A DNA stretch of 39,872 nt. It comes from Candidatus Shapirobacteria bacterium (lineage in GTDB: Bacteria > Patescibacteriota > Microgenomatia > UBA12405). Every line of letters starts with the position of its first letter. Position 1 is the stretch's first letter. The notes beneath the pieces were generated by a model. The model saw nothing but the letters and a program-made list of their open reading frames with translations, made no database searches and was not told the DNA's origin. The stretch covers positions 1-39,872 of the forward strand of contig JAQVSI010000007.1 in the NCBI GenBank assembly GCA_028700625.1. Direction: 5' to 3'. Shown one piece after another: positions 1 through 8,615 of this stretch. The position numbers and the translations under genes are program-made.

Positions 1-1
1 A

Positions 2-1291
2 GAATCTATCACTGAAGTTCATAAATTGGTAAAAAATGGTCAACCAATTTTTTCTAAGATATCTTGGCTTCTTGGAAAAGATAGTCCTCGTAAATATTTA
101 ATGATTTTTCAAAACGATGGTGAACTTAGACCAAGCGGTGGTTTTTGGACAGCCTACAGCACTATAATCGTAAAAAATGGAAAAGTTACTCCAGGAACTG
201 CAAGTAACATTTATGATCTTGACGACAAAATTGCTAGTAAAATTCCAGCTCCACGTTTAATCAAAGATTATCATATCGGAGTTCCCTATTTAAATCTTCG
301 CGACAGCAACCTTTCTCCCGATTTTCCAACCGATGCTCAAATATTTTTAGACCAATACAACAAAGCCGTGGGGAAAAAAGACACTTTTGATGCTGTTATT
401 GCTATCGATACTAGCATTTTAGTCGATATGGTTAAAATTTTGGGTAAATTAGACACCAGGGTAGGAACTTTTACAGCAGAGCCAGATAAAAGATGTTATG
501 GTTGTCCTTCAATAATCTATGAGATGTCTTGGATTTCTGGGCGTCCAAGAAATTATATTGAAAAAAATAGAAAGGACTTTATGAATCCTCTTATGTCAGC
601 TCTTTTAGCAAACGTAATGGGTTCAGAAAAAACAAAAATGGCTCCTCTTATTGAAGCTTTTTTCAAAAACGTTAATCAAAAACATCTGTTAGTTTATTTT
701 CCAGACGCAGAAATGCAAGAAATAGGAAATTTAGCTAATATCACCGGAAAAATCATTAATGTTGAAAATAATATCGATTATTTTCATTTAAACGACACTA
801 ATTTTGCCAGTGCCAAAAGCAATTTTTTCATTACTCAAAAAATTAAACACGAAATAACTATCGAAAATAATGTTGCTGAGCACAAAATTTCAATTACTTA
901 TACTAATCCAAATCCCGCTTCAAACTGCAACCTAGAAAAAGGCGATCTTTGTCTTAATGCAGCTAGATATCGTGATTTATTTAGATTTTATGTTCCAACA
1001 GGTTCACAACTCATTAAAATGACTGGATCAGAAGTAAATCCTGTCCTTTATGAAGAACTAGGTAAACAAGTATTTGAAGGTTTTTATGGTAATAAATATG
1101 CTCTAAACGCTCAATCAAATATTAAAACTTCTATTCAATATACTTCTGGGGTAAAAATTGATTCAACTTACACCTTATTACTTCAAAAACAACCTGGAAC
1201 TAAGCCTGTTGAATATGAATTGATAATTAATGGTCAAGAGCAACCAACTTTCCAATGGGTTGCTGATAAAACCATTAAGTTTTCCCTATAA
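2..1291 (+). CDS. DUF4012 domain protein, 5'-truncated by window edge
   Basis: The frame is open to the left edge, so the N-terminus is missing. A TTG at 26 is probably not the true start. The visible part carries the hallmark DUF4012 block (YLMIFQNDGELRPSGGFW, then the hydrophobic IIVKNGKV) and the later segment FDAVIAIDTSILVDMVKILG. DUF4012 proteins are common in Patescibacteria and Actinobacteria. They are usually anchored by an N-terminal membrane helix, which would lie outside this window, and have no proven function. The stop at 1289-1291 directly abuts the recO start, which suggests co-transcription. Family assignment is confident; function is unknown. Confidence 0.85.
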   Translation, partial: ESITEVHKLVKNGQPIFSKISWLLGKDSPRKYLMIFQNDGELRPSGGFWTAYSTIIVKNGKVTPGTASNIYDLDDKIASKIPAPRLIKDYHIGVPYLNLRDSNLSPDFPTDAQIFLDQYNKAVGKKDTFDAVIAIDTSILVDMVKILGKLDTRVGTFTAEPDKRCYGCPSIIYEMSWISGRPRNYIEKNRKDFMNPLMSALLANVMGSEKTKMAPLIEAFFKNVNQKHLLVYFPDAEMQEIGNLANITGKIINVENNIDYFHLNDTNFASAKSNFFITQKIKHEITIENNVAEHKISITYTNPNPASNCNLEKGDLCLNAARYRDLFRFYVPTGSQLIKMTGSEVNPVLYEELGKQVFEGFYGNKYALNAQSNIKTSIQYTSGVKIDSTYTLLLQKQPGTKPVEYELIINGQEQPTFQWVADKTIKFSL

Positions 1292-1852
1292 ATGGACAAA
1301 TACCAAAATACAATAGGTATTGTTATTAATAAAAAAACAATCAAAGAAACTGATTTATTAGTAACTCTTTTAACCCCTAAAAATGGGAAAATAGTTGCCT
1401 TGGCTAAAGGTGCTAAAAACACCAAAAGCAGTCGTCTAAGTTGTCTTCAACTTGGAAACACCATTAAAATCCAACTTTATAAAAAAAACGATTATCTTTG
1501 GATATCGGAGGCCAAAACTGTTACTCCTTTTTTGCAAAATCAAAAAACATTAACTCAGTTAAATCTATTATTTTATTTTTTAGAAATTCTAAATCGATTA
1601 ATTGCTGAAAATCAACAAATCGAAAAAATTTACCAAATATCTCAAGAAATAATTAATGCCATTAATCAAAATCAATTTCAAAGATATATAAAAAATGAAA
1701 TTCTTTTTTTAGACACTCTTGGTTTTGGCACCCCAAATGAAATCAATCAATATTTTCTAAAAAAAGATTATAAAACCACCCAACAGTTAATTAAAGGTTT
1801 TTTTGAATCCATTATTGAAAAACCCCTAGAAAGCAATAAACTTTTCAAGTAA
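1292..1852 (+). CDS. recO: DNA repair protein RecO, short form
   Basis: This 186-residue protein has an N-terminal OB-fold pattern typical of RecO: GIVINKKTIKETDLLVTLLT, then a GKIVALAKGAK segment and an SRLSCLQLGN segment. RecO loads RecA onto SSB-coated single-stranded DNA with RecR in recombinational repair. E. coli RecO is about 242 residues. This one ends early and shows no C-terminal cysteine cluster, so the zinc-binding part found in many RecO proteins is absent. The ATG directly follows the upstream stop codon, which implies translational coupling. The recO assignment rests mainly on the N-terminal domain; the helical C-terminal half is weakly conserved. Confidence 0.8.
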   Translation: MDKYQNTIGIVINKKTIKETDLLVTLLTPKNGKIVALAKGAKNTKSSRLSCLQLGNTIKIQLYKKNDYLWISEAKTVTPFLQNQKTLTQLNLLFYFLEILNRLIAENQQIEKIYQISQEIINAINQNQFQRYIKNEILFLDTLGFGTPNEINQYFLKKDYKTTQQLIKGFFESIIEKPLESNKLFK

Positions 1853-1858
1853 ATCAGT

Positions 1859-1864
1859 TATAAT
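1859..1864 (+). promoter_or_regulatory. -10 box for glyQS, leaderless type
   Basis: A perfect TATAAT lies 6 bases before the glyQS ATG at 1871. A transcript starting about 7 bases downstream would begin at the start codon. No convincing -35 is visible. Confidence 0.5.
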
Positions 1865-1870
1865 ATTTCC

Positions 1871-3193
1871 ATGGCAGAAAATAATCAAAAAGAACTAGTT
1901 GGTAAAATTGTTAGTCTTTGTAAAAGACGCGGTATTATTTTTCAAAACTCTGAAATTTATGGCGGAGTTCAAGGTTTCTATGATTATGGCCCAGTAGGAT
2001 CTTTAATGAAAATGAACTGGAAAAACATTTGGTGGCAAGATAATATAACTAAGCGCCGTGATGTTGTTGGTATTGATGGTTCTATTATTACTCATCCTCG
2101 TGTTTGGGAAGCTTCTGGTCACATAAAAAATTTCGCCGATATTATGGTTGAATGTAAATCTTGCCATAAAAGATTCCGACCCGATCTTCTTGATAATCCT
2201 TCTAAATGCCCAGAATGCGATGGTCAATTTACTGAGGGTCGAAAATATAATATTTTATTTGAAACAGAAATTGGTGTGATTGAAGGAGAAAAACAACATG
2301 CCTATCTAAGAGGAGAAGCTTGTCAAACCATTTATTTAGATTTTAAAAACATCGTTGATTCTTGCCGAGTTAAAATTCCTTTTGGTGTTGCTCAAATTGG
2401 AAAAGCTTTTAGAAACGAAATTACTCCAAAGAATTTTTTATATAGAACTAGAGAGTTTGAACAATGGGACATTCAATATTTTGTTCATCCAAATGAAATG
2501 GATAAATGGTATGAATATTGGAAAGAAAATCGTATGAATTGGTATAAAAAATTATTCAATAACCCAGAAAATCTCAGATTTAGAAAACATGAAAAAGATG
2601 AATTAGCTTTTTATGCTAAAAAAGCTTTTGATATTGAATACAATGCTCCTTGGGGTTGGTCAGAGATGGAAGGCATTCATTGGCGCTCTGATTATGATTT
2701 AACTCAACACAGTAAGTTTAGTGGAGAAGATTTAATGTATTCAGACCCAGTAAGCCACGAAAAATACCTTCCTCATATAACCGAAACTTCAGGCGGTGTT
2801 GATCGTAGTTTCTTTTTTATGCTTCTCGATGCTTATCATGAAGAAAAAACTGAATCTGGTGAAATTAGGACTGTTTTGAAAATTAATCCAAAGGTTTCTG
2901 CCTACAAAATGGCTATTATCCCACTCGTAGCCAATAAACCAGAATTAATTGAAAAAGCTGAATCAATTTTTTCCTCATTAAGCAATAACTATTCTATTGA
3001 TTGGGATGATTCTAGTAATATTGGTAAAAAATATCGCCGCCAAGACGAAATTGGTACACCTTGGTGCCTTGTAGTCGATTATCAAACTCTAGAAGATGAT
3101 ACTGTCAGCATTCGTGATCGTGACACTATGAAACAAATAAGAGTCAAAACATTAGAAGTTGACAGTTGGCTAGAAAAACAGTTAAATAAGTAA
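1871..3193 (+). CDS. glyQS: Glycyl-tRNA synthetase, homodimeric class II type
   Basis: This 440-residue enzyme attaches glycine to tRNA-Gly in the cytoplasm. It is the single-chain (alpha2) type, not the alpha2beta2 GlyQ/GlyS type. The class II motif 2 is seen as FRNEI at about 180-184 followed by FLYRTREFEQWD. Motif 3 is seen as ETSGGVDRSFF near residue 310. A zinc-ribbon insert has Cys95/Cys98 and Cys113/Cys116 (CKSC and CPEC). The C-terminal anticodon-binding domain begins around KMAIIPLVANKPELI. Length is normal for the compact bacterial form. The start is set by the ATG just after a strong -10 box. Confidence 0.95.
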   Translation: MAENNQKELVGKIVSLCKRRGIIFQNSEIYGGVQGFYDYGPVGSLMKMNWKNIWWQDNITKRRDVVGIDGSIITHPRVWEASGHIKNFADIMVECKSCHKRFRPDLLDNPSKCPECDGQFTEGRKYNILFETEIGVIEGEKQHAYLRGEACQTIYLDFKNIVDSCRVKIPFGVAQIGKAFRNEITPKNFLYRTREFEQWDIQYFVHPNEMDKWYEYWKENRMNWYKKLFNNPENLRFRKHEKDELAFYAKKAFDIEYNAPWGWSEMEGIHWRSDYDLTQHSKFSGEDLMYSDPVSHEKYLPHITETSGGVDRSFFFMLLDAYHEEKTESGEIRTVLKINPKVSAYKMAIIPLVANKPELIEKAESIFSSLSNNYSIDWDDSSNIGKKYRRQDEIGTPWCLVVDYQTLEDDTVSIRDRDTMKQIRVKTLEVDSWLEKQLNK

Positions 3194-3194
3194 T

Positions 3195-3896
3195 ATGAAA
3201 AAAACAATAATTATCTTAGTTTTGATTGTCGTTATTGTTCCTTTATTGGTCTTTTTATTCACTCGCTCCAAAAAAACAACAACTACTACTCCTATTAAAA
3301 AAACTGAAATTAGCAAAAAAATAGAATTGACCGATAATGAAAAACCTTATATTAGTCTTATTCCAAGGGCTGACGGCCATGAATTAAAATTTAAAGTTAT
3401 CAACATTCCTGCTAAATTTTCTACTGCTGAATATGAATTAATTTACACTGCTGAAGATGAAGGTTTGGAAATTGAAAAAGGAGTTAGTGGCACCATAAAG
3501 TTAGATAGTCAAAATTTTGAAAAAGATTTATTATTAGGAACTGAAAGTTGTACTAATGGTTGTAAATACAAATACGACGAAGGTATTGTTGGTGGAGTTT
3601 TAACATTAACTTTAACAACTGACGACAAAGAATATATCTCTTTTGAAACTCCTTTTGTCATAAAAAATTCAGCCCAAATCAATAAAGATAAAGGTATTTC
3701 TTTAATTCAAGAAAATTTTGAAATAAAAGCTACTGTTACTTCTAAAAATGATTTCTTTATTGTTATTAGAAATTTCAAACCAATTTATTCTGTTTTTTCC
3801 AACGGAAAAGGCCTTGGTAAAATCTCTTTAATTGAACCAAGCACTGTCACTAAAGAAAATCTAAATTCTCTAGTTGGTGATTATCTTATTCCTTAA
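3195..3896 (+). CDS. Membrane-anchored hypothetical protein
   Basis: I do not recognise this 233-residue protein. Residues 4-23 form a strong hydrophobic helix after MKK, followed by a positively charged, Thr-rich linker, so it is probably anchored with the rest outside the cell. The remainder looks beta-rich, with alternating hydrophobic residues, and has one close cysteine pair (ESCTNGCKYK) that could form a disulfide. The gene starts one base after the glyQS stop, and its own stop abuts the rsmH ATG, so it is probably transcribed with both. Its position ahead of the wall cluster hints at an envelope role, but that is only context. Confidence 0.6.
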   Translation: MKKTIIILVLIVVIVPLLVFLFTRSKKTTTTTPIKKTEISKKIELTDNEKPYISLIPRADGHELKFKVINIPAKFSTAEYELIYTAEDEGLEIEKGVSGTIKLDSQNFEKDLLLGTESCTNGCKYKYDEGIVGGVLTLTLTTDDKEYISFETPFVIKNSAQINKDKGISLIQENFEIKATVTSKNDFFIVIRNFKPIYSVFSNGKGLGKISLIEPSTVTKENLNSLVGDYLIP

Positions 3897-4781
3897 ATGG
3901 AATTTCACACCCCAGTCATATCAACAGAAACGATAGATCTTCTTAATATTCAAGAAGATAAAGTCTATATTGATGGCACTCTTGGCCACGGTGGTCACAC
4001 TCTAAAAATATTAAAAAAAGGTGGCATTGTTTATGGTATAGATCAAGATCGAAAAAACCTAGAAATTGCCAAAAATAGAATTAAAGAAGCCGGTTTTGAA
4101 GATAAATTCTTTCCAATTTACAACAATTTTAATCAATTAGAAGAAATTGTAAAAAAAGATATTAAACAAAAAATCGACGGATTAATTATTGATCTTGGAT
4201 TAAGCCAAAATCAACAAACAGGTCAAGGCAGGGGATTTTCTTTCAACGATGAAACTTCTTTAGACATGAGATTAGATCCAGAAAAACAAGACTTAAGTGC
4301 TGAAGAAATAATTAATACTTATAATTATGACGAACTTTATGAAATATTTAGTAAGTATGCTCAAGAGATTTACAGTAAGCCAATTATTTTTAAAATAATA
4401 AAAGAACGTCAAAAATCACCAATAAAAACTGCCACCAGACTGGCCAATATTATTAGAGATTTTTACAAAGAGCGTCACATTAGATCTAATATCGATCCAA
4501 GTACTAAAATATTTTTAAGCCTCAGAATTGTGGTTAATGATGAATTTAACAATCTAAAAAATGTCCTTCTCCAAAGTTTAAAAGTAATTAGAAAAGATGG
4601 AATCGCTTGTATTATTACTTTTCATTCCGGAGAAGATAGAATAGTCAAACAATTTGTCAGAGACTACTCTAATCAAAAAATCATCATCGAAAATAAAAAA
4701 CCAATAAAAGCTAGCTTCCAAGAAATTAAAAAAAATCCACTTTCTCGTTCAGCCACTCTCAGATCGTATAGAATCGTATAG
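3897..4781 (+). CDS. rsmH: 16S rRNA m4C1402 methyltransferase RsmH (MraW)
   Basis: This 294-residue SAM-dependent enzyme methylates N4 of C1402 in 16S rRNA. N-terminal features are the HTPVISTET opening and the SAM-binding DGTLGHGGHT block. These are followed by IDGLIIDLGLSQNQ and the family signature GRGFSFNDETSLDMRLD. The C-terminus ends with the typical RSATLRSYR. rsmH is classically the first gene of dcw clusters, directly ahead of ftsL and ftsI, exactly as here. The stop codon lies inside a short 10-base tandem repeat. Confidence 0.95.
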   Translation: MEFHTPVISTETIDLLNIQEDKVYIDGTLGHGGHTLKILKKGGIVYGIDQDRKNLEIAKNRIKEAGFEDKFFPIYNNFNQLEEIVKKDIKQKIDGLIIDLGLSQNQQTGQGRGFSFNDETSLDMRLDPEKQDLSAEEIINTYNYDELYEIFSKYAQEIYSKPIIFKIIKERQKSPIKTATRLANIIRDFYKERHIRSNIDPSTKIFLSLRIVVNDEFNNLKNVLLQSLKVIRKDGIACIITFHSGEDRIVKQFVRDYSNQKIIIENKKPIKASFQEIKKNPLSRSATLRSYRIV

Positions 4782-4782
4782 A
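4763..4782 (+). repeat. 10-bp tandem repeat over the rsmH stop codon
   Basis: The unit ATCGTATAGA occurs twice in a row (4763-4772, 4773-4782), followed by a related ATAGTATTAA. The rsmH stop TAG at 4779-4781 lies in the second unit. Confidence 0.7.
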
Positions 4783-4793
4783 ATAGTATTAAG

Positions 4794-5051
4794 ATGTTAA
4801 ATAAATCATTTTTTTTATTTTTCTTTTTGTTAATTATCGGTCAAGTCCTTTTCTCTTTTTATTATTCTAGTGAAATTATTAATCAAAACAATCTTATTAG
4901 TAAAAATCAAATTATTTTTCAATCTTTAAAAATAGAAAATCAAGAGCTAGAAAAACAATTTACTTCCGCCACCTCTTTAAATCAAACTCAGATTTTAATT
5001 AACCAAAAAGACTATATAAATTTAGAAAAAACTCTTAATCTTCAAAATTAA
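4794..5051 (+). CDS. ftsL: FtsL-like division protein
   Basis: This 85-residue protein has one hydrophobic helix at about residues 5-23 and then a short coiled-coil stretch (roughly 33-60, with LISKNQIIFQSLKIENQELE spacing). That is the FtsL/DivIC layout: a cytoplasmic tip, one membrane pass, and an external leucine-zipper-like helix that pairs with DivIC/FtsB and binds FtsQ. Sequence alone does not identify it, because FtsL evolves fast. Its place between rsmH and the PBP gene is the canonical ftsL position. The start ATG is 12 bases after the rsmH stop, and the stop is one base before the next gene. Confidence 0.65.
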   Translation: MLNKSFFLFFFLLIIGQVLFSFYYSSEIINQNNLISKNQIIFQSLKIENQELEKQFTSATSLNQTQILINQKDYINLEKTLNLQN

Positions 5052-5052
5052 A

Positions 5053-6702
5053 GTGAAAAATCAAAGATCAAAAATATTATCTATTGCTCTTACTTGCTAC
5101 TTTGTTCTGGTTATTTCTAGACTTTTTTATTGGCAAATAATAAAAGGACCTGAATTAAAAGAAAAAGCCAGAAACCAAGCTTACAAACTTGAAAAAATAC
5201 TTCCAGAAAGAGGCAAAATCTATTCATCAGACAATTTTCCTTTAGTTCTAAACCAAACCACTTATCAACTCTCGATATATAAACCAAATCTAAAAGATGA
5301 TTTAAACAATGTTTTCAATAAAATAGACCAAATTTATCCAAACTTTAAAATTGAAAATAGTACCTCTATAGACAAATTAAAAAATAATCCAAATCAAAAA
5401 TGGATAACTTTTCCTTTATTTTTTAACGAAAATCAAAAAAAACAATTAGAAATACCAGGAATCGAATTCGAAAAAATTGAAAAAAGATTTTATCCAGAAA
5501 ATTTATTAGCCAAAGATATTGTTGGATCTGTCGGTAAAAATTATGAAGGACTTCCAGTTGGTTATGGTGGAATTGAAGCTTTTTATCAAAAACAATTAAA
5601 AGGAAAAACGGGTTTTGTTTGGGCTCCTCAAGATGCAACTGGTAAAACCATTTTAAATAAAAAAAGTTGGAGTTCTGATTCTGTCAATGGTAGGGATATT
5701 TATACCAACATCAATCGCAGCGCCCAATTTTATGTAGAAAAACTTCTCAAGGAAGGAATAGAAAAATTTTCAGCTGATTCTGGTTCTATAACTATTATGG
5801 AACCAAAAAGTGGAGCCATTATTGCCATGTCTTCCCTCACCAGCACCAGCTCAGCCAGTGTCAGTTCGATTAGAAATCCTGCTATTTCCGATCTTTTTGA
5901 ACCAGGATCAATTTTCAAACCAATAATTGTTTCTATGGCTCTTGACACTAAATCCATAGATACAAGTTTTATCTGTAGTAAATGTGATAGACCAAATGTA
6001 ATAGGTAAATACAATATTAGTAATTGGGACAATGAACTTCATCCAAACTCAAGTCTTCAAGATATTATTAAAAATTCCGATAATATCGGCATGAGTTACA
6101 TTATTGAAAAACTTGGACTCGAAAACTTTCTAAATTATTATCAAAAGCTTGGACTTAATCAAAAAACAGGAATAGATCTTCAAGGAGAAGCCAAGCCTTC
6201 ACTAAAAACTCAATGGCCAGAAATAGATCTTGCCACTGCTTCCTTTGGACAAGGAATTGTGGTTACTCAAATAAATATGCTTCAAGCCTTCAATACCATT
6301 GCTAATGATGGAATACTAATCAAACCAACAGTTGTTAACTATTTCACTGAAGGCGAAAAAGTTATAAAAAATAAAAACAAAACAGAAACCAGAGTTTTTA
6401 GTCAAGAAACCATTAAAGACATTAAAGATATTTTAAAATATTCCGTTGAAAACGGTGTCGTGGCCAGAATGAAACCAAAAAATATCGAAGTTTGTGCCAA
6501 AAGTGGAACAGCTCAAATAGCCGTTGGGGGCAGTTATACTGATTCTTCAACAATTGCCTCTTACATTGGTTTTTCTCCATGTATCAATCCAAAATTTACC
6601 ATGATTGTTACTATTAATAACCCAAAAAGTTCACCTTGGGGTTCAAGTACTGCTGCTCCAATTTGGTATGAGTTAGCATCAAAATTAAACGATTTGTTAT
6701 AA
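5053..6702 (+). CDS. ftsI: Class B penicillin-binding protein (FtsI/PBP2-like transpeptidase)
   Basis: This 549-residue DD-transpeptidase cross-links septal peptidoglycan on the outer face of the membrane. It begins at a GTG. A membrane helix covers about residues 8-30. The dimerisation domain starts with PERGKIYSSD. The transpeptidase motifs are complete: SIFK (Ser286 nucleophile, Lys289), SDN at 342-344 and KSGT at 483-486. No PASTA domains follow. It sits after ftsL and before murE, as in standard dcw order, and pairs naturally with the SEDS polymerase FtsW downstream. Its stop codon overlaps the -10 box for the next gene. Confidence 0.92.
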   Translation: MKNQRSKILSIALTCYFVLVISRLFYWQIIKGPELKEKARNQAYKLEKILPERGKIYSSDNFPLVLNQTTYQLSIYKPNLKDDLNNVFNKIDQIYPNFKIENSTSIDKLKNNPNQKWITFPLFFNENQKKQLEIPGIEFEKIEKRFYPENLLAKDIVGSVGKNYEGLPVGYGGIEAFYQKQLKGKTGFVWAPQDATGKTILNKKSWSSDSVNGRDIYTNINRSAQFYVEKLLKEGIEKFSADSGSITIMEPKSGAIIAMSSLTSTSSASVSSIRNPAISDLFEPGSIFKPIIVSMALDTKSIDTSFICSKCDRPNVIGKYNISNWDNELHPNSSLQDIIKNSDNIGMSYIIEKLGLENFLNYYQKLGLNQKTGIDLQGEAKPSLKTQWPEIDLATASFGQGIVVTQINMLQAFNTIANDGILIKPTVVNYFTEGEKVIKNKNKTETRVFSQETIKDIKDILKYSVENGVVARMKPKNIEVCAKSGTAQIAVGGSYTDSSTIASYIGFSPCINPKFTMIVTINNPKSSPWGSSTAAPIWYELASKLNDLL

Positions 6703-6703
6703 T
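6698..6703 (+). promoter_or_regulatory. -10 box ahead of the MurE-like gene
   Basis: TATAAT overlaps the ftsI stop codon and ends 12 bases before the ATG at 6716, predicting a leader of about 5 bases. No clear -35 is seen. Confidence 0.4.
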
Positions 6704-6715
6704 TAAGCACTTCTA

Positions 6716-8020
6716 ATGTATCAAAAAATTAAAAATTACTTTTGGCATTTACCCAAAAACCTTTTTTTAAACGCTTACTACGGTTTTCCATCAAAAAAAC
6801 TTACTTTAATCGGTATTACTGGTACTGACGGAAAAACAACCACTTCAGTTTTACTTTACGAAATTCTAAAAAAGGCTGGTATAAACGCAGGTATAATTTC
6901 CACTATTTATGCCAAATTTGGTAATAATCAAGAAATGGACACCGGTCTCCACATGACCAGCCCTGATCCAGCCAGAATTCAAGAAATATTTAGAAAAATG
7001 ATCCAAGCCGGTGTTACTCATGTTGTTTGTGAAGTTACGGCTCATGCTATTGATCAACATCGTTTTCTTGGTTGTAATTTTGCAGTCTCTGGAATAACCA
7101 ACACTTCACATGAACATCTTGATTATTTTAAAAACATTTCTTCCTATGTTGACACTAAAACTAAATTATTTAGAATTTCCAAAAATGCTATTCTAAACAA
7201 AGATGATCCTTCTTTTTCCATTATTAAAAAGCAAATTAAAATTCCTTACAAAACTTTTAGTATCAAAGAAAATTCAGATTACCAAGCTAATAAAATTAAA
7301 TTAGACCAAAATTCGCTTAGTTTTGAAGTTAATAATCAAAAATTTATTACCGACAGTAACACTGAATATCAAGTCTACAATATATTATTAGCTCTTGCGA
7401 TTACAAAAATTTTGAAAATTGATACTTCTATTATTGCCCAAACAATAGAACATTTTCCTGAAACCAAAGGTCGCAGAGAAGAAATTCAAAATGATCTTAA
7501 AATAAAAACTATAATCGATTTTGCTCATACTCCCTTCGCTTTAGAAGCTTCGCTTTATTCACTTAAAAAAACAAATAAGGGCAATCTTATCGTTATTTTT
7601 GGTGCCACTGGAGGTCGTGATCAAAGCAAAAGGCCAATCATGGGAGAAGTTGTTTCCAAACTTGCCAACATTGCCTTAATAACTGCCGACGATACTCGAA
7701 ATGAAAAAATAGAAAATATTAATAAACAAATTATTAGTGGTATTGATCCAAAAAAATCAAAACTAATAGACTACAAAGAAATTATCAGTAAAAAACAAAT
7801 CAAAGAAGTAATTGAATTATCACAAAAAAAATTCGTTTATTTCAATATTCCTAGTCGTCAAGATGCTTTTAATTTGGCTATTAAGTTAAGTAAACCAGAA
7901 GATGTCGTTATTGCATGTGGTAAAGGGCATGAGACTACTATTCTTGATGGCCACACCGAATATCCATGGTCAGAAGCAGAAGCATTTAGAACTGCTTTCA
8001 GACTTAAAACAAATAAATAA
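6716..8020 (+). CDS. murE: MurE-like Mur ligase lacking domain 1
   Basis: Mur ligases use ATP to add an amino acid to a UDP-MurNAc-peptide in the cytoplasm; MurE adds the third residue (mDAP or Lys). The ATP-binding loop GTDGKTTT is at 36-43, followed by MurE-like TSPDPARIQ, SHEHLDYFKNI and FAHTP blocks. The family usually has a UDP-binding domain of about 100 residues before the P-loop. Here only about 35 residues precede it, so domain 1 is missing or severely reduced. At the substrate-recognition site, where mDAP enzymes carry DNPR, this protein has DDTR (325-328). The Arg is kept, which leans towards mDAP or a related diamino acid. 434 residues; the start follows a -10 box. Confidence 0.85.
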   Translation: MYQKIKNYFWHLPKNLFLNAYYGFPSKKLTLIGITGTDGKTTTSVLLYEILKKAGINAGIISTIYAKFGNNQEMDTGLHMTSPDPARIQEIFRKMIQAGVTHVVCEVTAHAIDQHRFLGCNFAVSGITNTSHEHLDYFKNISSYVDTKTKLFRISKNAILNKDDPSFSIIKKQIKIPYKTFSIKENSDYQANKIKLDQNSLSFEVNNQKFITDSNTEYQVYNILLALAITKILKIDTSIIAQTIEHFPETKGRREEIQNDLKIKTIIDFAHTPFALEASLYSLKKTNKGNLIVIFGATGGRDQSKRPIMGEVVSKLANIALITADDTRNEKIENINKQIISGIDPKKSKLIDYKEIISKKQIKEVIELSQKKFVYFNIPSRQDAFNLAIKLSKPEDVVIACGKGHETTILDGHTEYPWSEAEAFRTAFRLKTNK

Positions 8021-8021
8021 T

Positions 8022-8612
8022 ATGACTCAATTCAATTTAAAAAATACTAACAGTATTGATGAAAATTATAAAAAAGGCTTTTTGCCACAAAGAAACGATA
8101 AGAATCTTTTTTATTTTCAAACTAGTTGTCGTTCTAATTTAGAAAAATTTAATTTAAGTTCAGAAAATCGTCGAATATTAAGAAAAACAGAAAATTTTTG
8201 CTTTGAAAAAATATCATTAGAAGATTTTGTTTACAACATTAAAGTTCAAAAAGAAATTCATAATTGGGTTAAAACATTAGAGTGGAATTTTCCCGTTAGT
8301 TCTATAAAAAACATTTTTACTAATCATATTTTTAATTATTTATATATCTGGAAAGACGACAAAAAAAATATTATAGCTTACTCTGTTTGTTATTTTTCAA
8401 ACGAAATTAGTCATATTGCTTATGTTTTTTATAAACCAGATCTTGCCCATGGAAACCTACCAATAAGATTGGTCTTGCAAACAATCATCGATAGTCAAAA
8501 ATCAGGTTTAAAATATTGTTATCTTGGCCGTTTTTCCAAGGATATTGGTTACTATAAGCGCAATATGCCAGGCTTCGAATATTTTGAAAATAATATTTGG
8601 TTAACTTTATAA
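8022..8612 (+). CDS. Arginyl/leucyl-tRNA-protein transferase-fold protein
   Basis: This 196-residue protein resembles the Ate/Bpt family, which moves an amino acid from aminoacyl-tRNA to a protein N-terminus. The opening FQTSCRSNLEKFNLSSENRR parallels the family's CxxC...SRSQRR region, but only one cysteine (Cys36) remains. The C-terminal half has the GNAT-like core: HIAYVFYKPDLAHGNLPIR, then LKYCYLGRFSKDIGYYKRNM, close to the family's YYLGY...MxYK block. It lies between two Mur ligases, 1 base after murE and 3 before the Mpl-like gene. FemX-type enzymes use the same fold to build wall cross-bridges from aminoacyl-tRNA, so a wall-peptide role is an inference worth testing. An in-frame ATG upstream at 7902 lies inside murE and is less likely. 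Confidence 0.6.
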   Translation: MTQFNLKNTNSIDENYKKGFLPQRNDKNLFYFQTSCRSNLEKFNLSSENRRILRKTENFCFEKISLEDFVYNIKVQKEIHNWVKTLEWNFPVSSIKNIFTNHIFNYLYIWKDDKKNIIAYSVCYFSNEISHIAYVFYKPDLAHGNLPIRLVLQTIIDSQKSGLKYCYLGRFSKDIGYYKRNMPGFEYFENNIWLTL

Positions 8613-8615
8613 ACT

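Noticed and set aside
7902-8021. Longer start for the transferase-fold protein
   Set aside because: The extra residues lie inside murE in another frame and show no family similarity; the ATG at 8022 fits the gene spacing.
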